NCBI GenBank assembly: GCA_958299035.1
Contig: CATQJL010000112.1
Location: forward strand, 10,888,880-10,952,879
Origin: Cylicocyclus nassatus
Lineage: Eukaryota > Nematoda > Chromadorea > Rhabditida > Strongylidae
DNA: 64,000 nucleotides
Direction: 5' to 3'
The translations under genes and the position numbers were made by a program. Shown here piece by piece: positions 37,743 through 47,200 of this stretch (position 1 is the first letter of the stretch; each line of letters starts with the position of its first letter). Under the pieces are notes generated by a model that had not been told where the DNA came from, ran no database searches, and worked only from the letters and a program-made list of their open reading frames with translations.

Positions 37743-38898
37743 TATACTTGGGACCGAATCGAATGATTATTCGATCATTCGAATAAATCATTCGAATGCG
37801 AATTCGAAAAGTCGAATATTCGAAAATCTGAGATTTCGAATAAAATTCGAAAGTCAAATATTTGAAATTTCCAGGATTCGAATATAATCGATAGTCGAAT
37901 ATCCGAAAATCTTCGTTTTCGAATATTATTCGAAAGTTGAATATTCGATGGTCATCAAGTCGATCATTCGATGTCCAGCGAATATTCGAAAATTCGGCAA
38001 AAATTGTCTATTCGTTTAATAAGCACCGAATATTCAAAAATTCGATATGCATGGCGTATACGGGGTTTTCTAAAAGTACCTACACGCCGTTTGATCGCTA
38101 GTACCTCTCACGAAGTCTTTTGCCAATTTTTGGGTAACATCCACTAGGAATGGCTTCAGCTTACAAATACAGCAGAAAGCGAATCACCCATGTTTTTCTT
38201 ATTGTGATGGAAGGAACTTCCAGCTCATAGACCAACTGTAAAGACATCCAAAAGAATTCCCCCTAAAAAGATCTAAAATCTGTGTAGCAGCGTTACGTAT
38301 GCTAATTTTACTACGCACGAGTTTTCAAGCTTTTCAAATAGCCACATTTTTGAAAGGCGTTACAAATATTACGGTGTACCTGACGTAAGTTTTGAAAAAT
38401 GCATTACGCTTGAGTGCAAATTCTACATAGAGTGAGTGTCTTTAGAAGTCTAATGCAACACTTTCGGCCTTTTTATCCTTTTTCTTGTGAAAATGGCTCT
38501 TGATGTTTCGGAACCCTATTCAATTTTAAGGTAATTTTACAACAGTGAAAAGCGATAAATCGATTGAATAAACTGATAAATTGCTTCATACTCTAAGTTG
38601 ATGTCAGCTTACAGATCTACACAGTGCTGAGACCCCTGTATATCATTCCGCAATCATATAATCTTCTTTGAAGTACAAAAAAATCTCTTCAGAACCGTCA
38701 GTAGCTCTTAGGTTCCCAGTCTCTTCGCGTCACGACTAGACCGTTTTTCCGAGATTGTAACTTAAGAAAGTGTCTATTCTTGACACTTGCATGAAACAAC
38801 ATATTCTTGGATGGTTTAGCCCCTCATAGGCAGTCTCAATGACATAAATTATTCGATCAGTATTCGAAAATCGAATTTTTTTATCCTTGTCTTCCCTC

Positions 38899-41866
38899 AG
38901 AGGGGATCTGCTGCTCTGGTTAGTCTCTTCCAGACTTCTCGATCTTCAGCTTGATCTTCTTCTATCTCAAGTTCTCTCAAGTCCGCTTCCACTTTGTCTA
39001 TCCATCTCAATTTCGGCCTCCCTCTTGGCCCTTTCCAGGTACTTCGACTGACATCACCCACCTAGCGACATGATCTTCCGCTCGTCTTCTAACGTGTCCA
39101 TACCATCGCAATCTCTTCTCTTGTATCTTCTTGACGATAGGGGCGACCTTCATTGTAGCTCGTATGGTGTCGTTAGTGACGTGGTCCAGAATCGTGACTC
39201 CCGCTGTCCATCTTAGCATGCGTGTCTCCATCACACCAATCCTTCGTTCGTCTTCTCGCGTGCACGGCCAACATTCGCTGCCATACAGAGCAGTCGGGCG
39301 GACTGTAGTGCGATACAGCTGGGATTTTAGCTTGAGTGGCATCTTCTTATCGCATAGGTCTCCTGTGACACTTCTCCATTTCGACAAGCTGCATTTATTC
39401 TGCTGGTTATTTCGTCCTGAAGCGTACCATCTGCGGCAATGCGACTTCCTAGATACTTGAACGTCGTGGTCTTCTTAATTGGGTCGCCTTCGATTTCTAT
39501 AGTTCCAGGCGTTTGAGGTCCCACCTCCATGTACTCGGTCTTGCTGGTGTTGATCTTCAAGCCGTGCAGCTCAAGTTCATTTTTCCACTTCTGCACCTCG
39601 GCCTCCAGTACGTTCCTGCTTCTTGCCATCAGCATCACATCATCTGCGTACATCAGAGCCCACGGAGGTTGCCGTATGAAGTCTCTAACTATCGTATCCA
39701 CTACCGTGATGAAGAGGAGGGGTGACAGTACGGAGCCTTGATGAACTCCGGCGTTGATCTGGAACTCTTCTGATGGCCCTGCTGCTGTTTGTAAGTGGCT
39801 TCTGGCATCTTTGTATATCATCTTGATCCATCGCACATATTCTTCCGGCATTATGTGCTTTCGTAGTGACCACCATATGATGTCATGCGGCACTTTATCG
39901 AACGCCTTCTCCAAGTCCAGGAACGCCGCGTGCAGCTCGCATTGCTTTTCCCTGCTTCTTTCCATCATTATTCTGACAGCGTGAATGGCATCTGTTGTAC
40001 TGCAGCCTTTGACGAATCCACACTGGTTAGGGACTAGCTCCACGATGTTTCGCAGTCGTGCTTCTAGAATTCTTTCGAAGATCTTCAGGGTGTGGCACAT
40101 AAGTCGGATGGGGCGGTACGTCGAGCAGTCAGCTACGTCACCTTTGTTCTTCCATATTGGTACCGTCACGCTTCTGCACCAGTCGTTCGGAATCTTCTTG
40201 GCTTCTATCACCCGATTGAGCAGTCGTGGTAGCCATGTAACTCCAGCTTGACCACATGCTCTCCAGAATTCGTTGGGGATGTCATCGGGGCCTGTCGCCT
40301 TGCCGTTCTTCGTCTTCATTATGGCGGCGCGAACTTCGTCTTCGGTGATAGTTGGAACTGGTTCATGCGCAGGCTCAGCTGTAGACGTCAATGTGTACTC
40401 GTGGCTCGTAGACGCTGTCTCGTCGAAGTGTGCTCTCCATCTTTCTCTTATCTCTTGTGGCTTCCTGAGCATTTTCCCGTGTGCGTCCTTGATACTGTAG
40501 AAGTGCTCTACATCTCTTGTGGCGATTGATCTTGTTTTCGCGAGTCGGTAGATGTCTCGTTCGCCTTCTCGAGTGTGCAGCTTCTTGTAGAGTACCTCCA
40601 TATACGCTTCTTTTGCCTCTTTGACACTCTTCTTGGCTGCCCGCTTCGCGTCTGAGTATCTCTGCCGTGCTTCTTCTGATTTCAGCTTCTGCCACATTCT
40701 GTACGCTGTCTTCTTCTTCTTGATCATGGATTGCACCTCTTCGTTCCACCACCAGGTTTCTTTGTCAATTTTTGCCCTTCCTGGCTTCGTACGTCCTAGT
40801 AGACTGCTTGCCATCTGATGGACATTCTTCTTCAACTTCTTCCAGGAGTCTTCTGATTCTTCTTCCAACTCTGGTAGGGCAGATTCCATGGCTGCTCTGA
40901 TGTGGTCGTTGTCTTTGAGCTTCCACCATTTGATCCGTGCTACTTGCCCTGTTGTTGTTCTTTGCTTGTCGGCTGGAATATTCAGATCCAGAATTAGTGG
41001 TCGATGTTGTGGTATGCAGTCTTCTCCGGGTATGACCTTGGTGTTCTTCACATACTTAAGCTCACTTTGTCGTACTGTCCAAAAGTCTATCTGTGTCTTC
41101 CGATTCCCGCTGGCGTACGTGATGAGATGACTATCCTTCTTTACGAAGTATGTGTTTGCCAGTGCCAAGTCATGCGCCGTGGCGAACTCCAGAATACGTT
41201 CTCCTTCGCTGTTACGTGTTCCGTATCCGTGATTACCACGACACTTGCTTGTACCACTTCGTTGTATACCTACATGCCCGTCGAAGTCTGCTCCTATTAG
41301 TAGCATCTCGTCGCATGGTATCGAGTCGATACAGTCATCGAGCTGCTTCCAGAATTCATCCTTCTCTATCTCAGTGCACCCAACTTGTGGCGCATATGCG
41401 GTTACGACTCGTAGAATTCTTTTCCCCATATCCATTCTGATGCACATTAGTCGATCACTTAATCGATCCACGTCCGTGATTCTACTTCTTAACGCTTCTG
41501 AGACCACTATACCGACGCCGTTCCTGTTGTTGCACGTTCCTTTTACAGAAGCTTGCACCCGTCACCTATGTCTCGTGACTTCTCTCCTTTCCATTTTGTC
41601 TCCTGAATACAGGCGATGTCAACCCTACGTCTTCTGAGAAGATCAGCCAACTCGCGATGCCGTGAAGTGAGTGATCCTACATTGACGGTGGCTAGACGTA
41701 ACGCTGAGAACTTGAATACTCGCCTACGGTGAGCTAGCTTCTTTAACCGTCCCCGCTCACCCTGCTGGAACGGTAACCTTAGCATACTGTTCGCATCCGT
41801 CGGGCTCGAATGCGCGTCGCCTCCAGGGAACGCTCTAGCTTTTGTTCCGAATACCTGATGAGACAT
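38899..41866 (-). pseudogene. RTE endonuclease/reverse transcriptase ORF with frameshifts
   Basis: The coding path uses three frames. 41866-41548 holds the endonuclease N-terminus (LATVNVGSLTSR, QETKW). 41558-39380 holds the rest of the endonuclease (ADFDGHVG, IDFWTV, HRPLILDL) and the RT (FLDLEKAFDKVPH, GVHQGSVLSPLLF, LMYADDVM). 39387-39010 holds TALYGSECW and RLRWYGHVRRR. The tail GRPKLRWIDKVE...RAADPL ends at a stop near 38898. Frameshifts fall near 41550, 39380 and 39030. The RT YADD motif is intact. In the endonuclease the usual GDFN is ADFD and the Asp of the DH pair is replaced (QHR), so it is probably inactive even apart from the frameshifts. Confidence 0.9.
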
Positions 41867-41990
41867 AAAAGAGCATTTGATGCGACCAATGTCTTCTTCA
41901 GCCGGCTTGTCGCTTGGGTTCCCTTTGGATTAGCAGCCTGACGCTGGATTCGTGGGGCGAAAGTTTTGCCAAAGAGATTAGGCCCACCGC

Positions 41991-42055
41991 GGAACCGAAC
42001 CTGTGACCTTCCTCGCCGTAGTCAAGGGCACTAACCTCTCGGCCACTCCGCCCCC
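41991..42055 (-). promoter_or_regulatory. tRNA-like 5' end of the RTE element (Pol III A and B boxes)
   Basis: On the minus strand TGGCCGAGAGG (42045-42035) fits the A-box consensus fully. GGTTCGGTTCC (42001-41991) fits the B box with one mismatch. The layout resembles tRNA-Ser/Leu (GGCCGAGNGGTTA start), but the T-stem does not pair, so it is tRNA-derived and not a working tRNA. Confidence 0.7.
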
Positions 42056-42416
42056 TTATTCGAAAATCGAGTAACATTCGAGAACCGAATAATATTCGAA
42101 ATGCGAATAACGAATGATATTCGATATTCGAATATTATCCGATTCGAAATTTCCATTTTCGAATAGTATTCGATAGTCGAATATTCGAAATTTTCAATTT
42201 TCGAATAACGTTCGAAGGCCGAATATTATTCGAAAATGGAATACATTCGAATGTTCGAAAATTGAATATTCGAAATATTCAATTTTCGAACATTATTCGG
42301 TAGTTGAATATTCGAAAATTTGGATTTTCGATTATTATTCGATATAGAATATTCGAAATATTCAATTTTCGAATATATTCGATATTCGAAAAAAATTTCG
42401 AATTTCCCCAAGTATA

Positions 42417-42424
42417 GTAGACCC
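42417..42424. repeat. 8-bp target-site duplication, right (hAT-like element 1)
   Basis: GTAGACCC, identical to 37735-37742. Confidence 0.85.
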
Positions 42425-42600
42425 CCAGAATACACCGTAGCCCCAACCCCAACCTCAAATTCATGCGCTAAGTCCTGAAAAACGCCTCAAACTTCCACCA
42501 ATATCGCCCACTCAATGGAAGTGGGCGGGGCTGATGGAGTTTTGAAGCTTCTTTACAGGAATTAGTGCATGAATTTGAGGGTGGGGTTGGGGCTACGGGT
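42421..42600. repeat. Inverted repeat, GGGTTGGGGCTA-type
   Basis: TAGCCCCAACCCCAACCTCA at about 42430 is answered by TGAGGGTGGGGTTGGGGCTA near 42575. AATTCATGC pairs inside. Probably a fold-back fragment related to the hairpin at 42795. Confidence 0.6.
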
Positions 42601-42794
42601 TTCTTCATACTACGCCGCGTGCGCTGCTCACAGTGAAAATACGCCCATGGCGGCACAATCTTGCTATAAACACTCGGAAAACACAGGGAGTAACGGATAT
42701 AGAAATACAGTGATAGACAGTGCTGCCATAGGCGTATTCTCGCCGCGACTGCAGCAGTGTACGTTGCGTGCTGCGTACTGCCGTATTAGGTTGT

Positions 42795-42900
42795 ACACCC
42801 CCGAATACACCGTAGGGTTCCTTTACTACGCCGCACGCGGCGTACGCGGCGCACGCGGCGTAGTATGAGGGAACCCTACGGTGTATCCGGGGGTTTACTA
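42795..42900. repeat. GC-rich hairpin element
   Basis: ACCCCCGAATACACCGTAGG and GGTTCC are answered by GGAACC and CCTACGGTGTATCCGGGGGT. Inside are alternating GCGGCGTA/TACGCCGC units. Strong cruciform potential. Confidence 0.7.
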
Positions 42901-42951
42901 CCTAATACTACCAAAAGTCGATAGAGGTCCCATCTGCTGATCCACTGCATT

Positions 42952-43155
42952 TATCCTATTTTCAGGTGTATAAGCCGCACCCTTTTCAGTCTAAAGGCGA
43001 ACACGCCAAAAGACTGACTGTCATCATGGAGCGCGTTAAGTGAGAGCAGTATGCGATAAGGCGACCGCTTCGCGAGAGGTAGGCGCGGCGGCACGCCTGG
43101 GTCTGCTCGCGTCTAGAGCAAAAAGGGTACGGCTTATACACTTGAAAATAGGGTA
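42952..43155. mobile_element. MITE family C, copy 2
   Basis: It starts TATCCTATTTTCAGGTGTAT and ends ACTTGAAAATAGGGTA. The interior matches copy 1 (36334-36538), including GGTCTGCTCGCGTCTAGAGC. It is inserted in the right arm of the composite element. Confidence 0.8.
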
Positions 43156-43480
43156 AGTCATGCCTTCGCATTTGACCGGTGGCGATGTCACAGCGGCTAG
43201 CGGAATCGAGGAGATCGTTCCGAAAGCCGGAACGTGAATTCGCTCTGGGTGAGACCTCGCCCATCGCTGATTTCCCTACTGTGTTGGAGCCCTTTCTCGC
43301 CGTTTTCGCGCTCTCCATGGTTTTCGGATTCAGCATAGTGAATACGTGGTGGTTCAGTGGGATTCCTATGCCCTTTTCGTGCCCCTGACAACACTAGAGG
43401 GATTAGATGGATTTATTCAGCAACAAAATAAGCCGGTATCTCCGGCACACAACAATATCAAGAGTGCGAGAACATCGGCC

Positions 43481-43640
43481 AAAGGAGGGGTGGAGGACAT
43501 TAGGTCGCCGAAAGAGGGCGGTCCCCGCGGTCATTTGCGACAAATACGCACCCTTTACATACGCGGACATGCGTTCCTGCAGGGAATCCGCGCGGGACTC
43601 TTCCAAATTCGGCGACCTAATGTCCTCCACCCAAAGGAGG
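43481..43640. mobile_element. Small MITE with about 30-bp inverted ends
   Basis: GGAGGACATTAGGTCGCC near 43493 is inverted as GGCGACCTAATGTCCTCC near 43611, with AAAGGAGG flanks on both sides. Interior about 100 bp. Confidence 0.7.
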
Positions 43641-43867
43641 CTGGCCGATGAGCACAAAGAGTCAGCCATGTGGCAGGCTCTTTGTGCCAGAAATGAGTAA
43701 CATAACCAAATGTAAACAAAATGGGACAAAGAGTTAGGCCCGGGTCGTGTCTATATCACGACAGAATAGGCCCGGGTAAGCGCAAATCAAAATCGACATT
43801 TTGTCCGGACACTGCTTTCAATCCGCTACTATATATCCGCCTTTCTTGAAGGGCTACGTAATCTCAC

Positions 43868-44129
43868 CACTAACCGACGATTCTTCTAAGGAAATGCCGT
43901 GGAAGTTGTCGGTGAAAACAAAAAGATGAACAGGAGAATCTCTGATGTTTTGCATCATACAAACAAGACCTGTCTCCAGCAAGTAGATGGCACAACCTTG
44001 TCTTGGAAAATGACTAAAAAATGACGCGATATCGATGTCCACCATCGCGGTCGCCATATCGAATCGATCATTTCGACAGCCAGCTTTCACAAACATTAGC
44101 ATTGCTGCGCTGGTAGACAAATAGGTCAT
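43868..44129 (-). CDS. First coding exon of an unidentified gene, divergent from GALK
   Basis: From ATG at 44129 the minus strand is open for 87 codons with exon-like codon use (MTYLSTSAAMLMFVKAGC at the start, HLFVFTDNFHGISLEE near the end). It reaches a good donor, AGTG|GTGAGATT, in phase 1 at 43867; the read-through frame stops eight bases later. The start lies 85 bp from the GALK start on the other strand, so the two probably share a promoter region. The next exon was not found: the composite transposon begins 38 bp after the donor. I do not recognise the family. Confidence 0.55.
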
Positions 44130-44214
44130 TGCTTCATCGTTGTTTATTGTTCAATTCAAGAAAACTTTGCAGCAACAAGCATAGGGCAAAATTTTCGTCA
44201 ACAATTGATCTCCC
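44130..44214. promoter_or_regulatory. 85-bp divergent intergenic region (possible bidirectional promoter)
   Basis: It separates the ATG of the minus-strand exon from the ATG of GALK. TTTGCAG at 44166-44172 could be a spliced-leader acceptor for GALK. No TATA box is visible. Confidence 0.45.
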
Positions 44215-47200
44215 ATGACGCCGATGCAGACCAGTGCCAAGTTTCAAACCGCCTTTGGACGGCTGCCAACAATCCGAGTTTTCTGCCCTGGGAGAGTGAA
44301 TCTCATCGGTGAGTTTGTGCTTGTTTCTGCAGTAGTCGTTTTCATTTACAATCTATAGATGATAGACTACCTTTTGCGGCAATCTGTTGGGTCCTTCTAT
44401 CGATTTATTGCTTTGTTTATTATTCTAAGGAATTGTAGGCTTATCATGTTTAAACAAGCATTTTCCCATAGTCACGTAAAGGAGGGCGGTGAAGTTCATT
44501 TTCATATATAAAACTCAAAAATTGTCAGTTTGGAGGGTATGTGCGTTATAGAAACGCGCGCCGCTCAACCGATTCAGCTGAAAATTTGCACGCATACGTT
44601 TTCGACCCCCTGCGCAGATGATAGACTATATACTTGGGACCGAATCGAATAATTATTCGATCATTCGAATAAATCATTCGAATGCGAATGATTCGAAAAG
44701 TCGAATATTCGAAAATCTGAGATTTCGAATAAAATTCGAAAGTCGAATATTCGAAATTTTTTGTTTTCGAATATATTCGATAATCGAATATTCGAAAATC
44801 TTCATTTTCGAATATTATTCGAAAGTCGAATATTCGAAAATCTTGAATTTCGAATATTATTCGATAGTCGAATATTCGAAGGTCATTCATTCGATCATTC
44901 GATGTCCATCAAATATTCGAATATTCGTCGAGCACCGAATATTCGATAATTCGATAAGAAATGACTATTCGAAAACTCAATAGGCGCCGAATATTCGAGA
45001 ATTCGATATGCATAGCGTATACGGGGTGTCTTAAAAGTATCTACACACCGTTTGATTGCTAATACCTCTCAAAGTCTTTTGCCAATTTCTGGGTAACAAC
45101 CAATAGGGATGGCTTCATATTATAAATACAGCAGAAAGCGAATCACCCATGTTATTTTATTGTGTGTTATCACAGTAGGAAACTCCAGCTTCTAGACCAA
45201 CTGCAAAATAAGACATCCAAAAAAATTGTCCCCAAAAAGGTCTTATGCTGATTTTACTACGCACGAGTTTTCAAGCTTTTCAAATGGCAATCACATTTTT
45301 GAAAGGCGTCGCAAAACACTTGTTGCGGTTTATCGTTTGTTCCCCAGCAAAATTTCCATAGGTATCACCACGTCATGTCGCTGCCTTTCGCTATTTTGAA
45401 CGTGTTAACCTCGGGCATTTCCGTTGAAATCTCAGGAGAAACGTGTCAAAAAGGGCAAAAGGCAGCGTCGCACCACGTACGCAGCTGATTCAGATGGAAA
45501 CTTTTGTGGGGTACACAGGATACCTGGCGTAGGTTTTGAAAAAAGCATTACGGTTGAGTGCAAATTCTACATAAAGTGAGTGTCTTTAGAAATCTAAAGC
45601 AAGACTTCCAGCCCTTTTGATTCTTTTTCTTAGGGAAATGGCTCTTGATGTTTTGAAACCCACTTCAGTCCTACGGTAATTTTACAATAGTGAAAAGCGA
45701 TTGATAAATCGCCCCATACTCTAAGTTGATGTCAGCCTACAGATCTACATATGTTGGAACCGCTGTATACCCAATCGCAACTCTCAGTGAGGGTATATAA
45801 TCTTCTTTGAAGTACGAAAAATCTTTTCACAACCGTCATAAGAGTAGCTTGGTTCCTAAGTCTCTCTCTTCACGTCACGACTAAACCGTTTTTCCATCGT
45901 AAATTGCACTACAAGAATGTGTCCATTCTTATCATTTACATGAAACAATTTATTCTTAGCGTTTTGGCCTTTCATAGGCGGTCTCAATGATGTAAATTAT
46001 TCGGTCAGTATTCGAAAATCGAATGATATTCGGAAATCGAATAACATTCGAGAACCGAATAATATTCGAAATTCGAATAACGAATGATATTCGATATTCG
46101 AATATTATTCGATTCGAAGTTTTCATTTTCGAATAATATTCGATAGTCGAATATTCGAAATTTCCGATTTTCGAATAATATTCGAAAGTCGAGTATTCGA
46201 AATTTTCAATTTTCGAATAATATTCGATAGTCGAATATTCGAGAACTTCGATTTTCGAATATTATTCGATATTCGACTATTCGAAATTTTCAATTTTCGA
46301 ATATATTCGATATTCGAATATTCGAAAAAAATTTCGAATTTCCCCAAGTATAATAGACTACCTTTTGCGGCAATCTGTTGGGTCCTTCTATCGATTTATT
46401 GCTTTGTTTATTATTCTAAGGAATTGTAGGCTTATCATGTTTAAACAAACATTTTCCCATAGTCACGTAAAGGAGGGCGGTGAAGTTCATTTTCACCTCA
46501 GAAGATGAGGATGCGGTTTCGAAGCGGATGTCCCAGAAGTTATCCTTAACATGTAAGAGGGGGAGGGGACTTGCAGTGTAAGTGAACAATGGCCCGGGCT
46601 GGACCGAAAAAGCTATCATCGACTCCACGATTCGTGTAGAGGCTGGGTTTTGCCAGCTCAAAGCGTGGCGGTTTTTGTTAGCGAGAGAGTATGAAGAACA
46701 ATGCTATGACGTGGAGGTTTAACAAGTTTACCTGTGTTATCAGACAAAGTCTGCGATACACCTCTACACGAATCGTGGAGACGATTCTTATATATAAAGC
46801 TGAATGTCTGTCTGTCTGTCTGTCTGTGTGTCTGTCTGTCTGTCTGTACGTATGTGCGGAATAGAAATTTTTATTTCTGAACCGATTGGGACCAAACTTG
46901 GCACACATATACTTCGGGGCAGGGAGCGTGTCATAGGCTACTTTTCGTTATCGATCGATATCGATTTTATCGATTTTTTGCAAAATTCGAGCTAGGGGGC
47001 TGGGATTTTGCACAGGGGGGTAATCGAACATGCTGATCACCCCCGCGGGGGTGATCAGCATGTTCGATTATCCCCCTGTGCAAAATCCCAGCCCCGTAGC
47101 TCAAAATTTGCAAAAAATCGGTGAAATCGACATCGATCGATAACGAAAAGTGGACTATGACACGCTCCCTGCCCCGAAGTGTATGTGTGCAAAGTTTGGC

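Larger units (their letters stand above)
38875..42056 (-). mobile_element. RTE-type non-LTR retrotransposon, near full length, frameshifted
   Basis: On the minus strand it has a tRNA-like 5' end (42055 to 41980), an apurinic endonuclease, a reverse transcriptase, an RTE C-terminal tail ending near 38898 and a short A-rich tail (TAAAAAAAT). It interrupts a TTCGAA array of the hAT-like element. Both sides carry TATTCGAAAATCGA (38861-38874, 42057-42070), a possible target duplication. No LTRs. Confidence 0.88.
37743..42416. mobile_element. hAT-like element 1 with TTCGAA arrays, carrying an RTE insertion
   Basis: The ends are TATACTTGGG and CCCCAAGTATA, bounded by exact 8-bp duplications GTAGACCC. 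Both subterminal regions (37743-38045, 42057-42406) are dense irregular TTCGAA/GAATATTC arrays. The unique centre (38045-38860) is closely similar to that of element 2 at 45000-46010. About 3.18 kb is a later RTE insertion. No transposase is visible, so it is non-autonomous. Confidence 0.85.
37472..43829. mobile_element. Composite inverted-repeat element enclosing nested transposons
   Basis: The left arm (37472-37735) and right arm (about 42890-43829, itself interrupted by two MITEs) are inverted copies. They share the outer end TTGA(A/G)GCAGTGTCC-type, then GTCGATTTTGA and GCTTACCCGGGCCTATTC. Further in they share CACTATGCTGAA(C/T)CCGAAAACC, GGAGAGCGCGAA, GTGGATCAGCAGA and TTAGGTAGTA. The hAT-like element and RTE lie between the arms. 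No transposase frame was found. Confidence 0.65.

Noticed and set aside
39513..41637. Many plus-strand frames of 70-130 codons
   Set aside because: Antisense shadows of the RTE endonuclease/RT ORF.
41991..42055. Functional tRNA-Ser gene
   Set aside because: A and B boxes are present, but the T-stem does not pair and the anticodon loop lacks U33, so it is treated as a tRNA-derived promoter of the RTE.
44546..44983. 114- and 121-codon Ile/Tyr/Arg/Phe frames
   Set aside because: They are translations of TTCGAA arrays in the hAT-like element, with frames open on both strands because the unit lacks stops.
46804..46908. Cys/Ser/Val repeat frames from (TCTG)n
   Set aside because: Microsatellite translation within a Helitron-like element.
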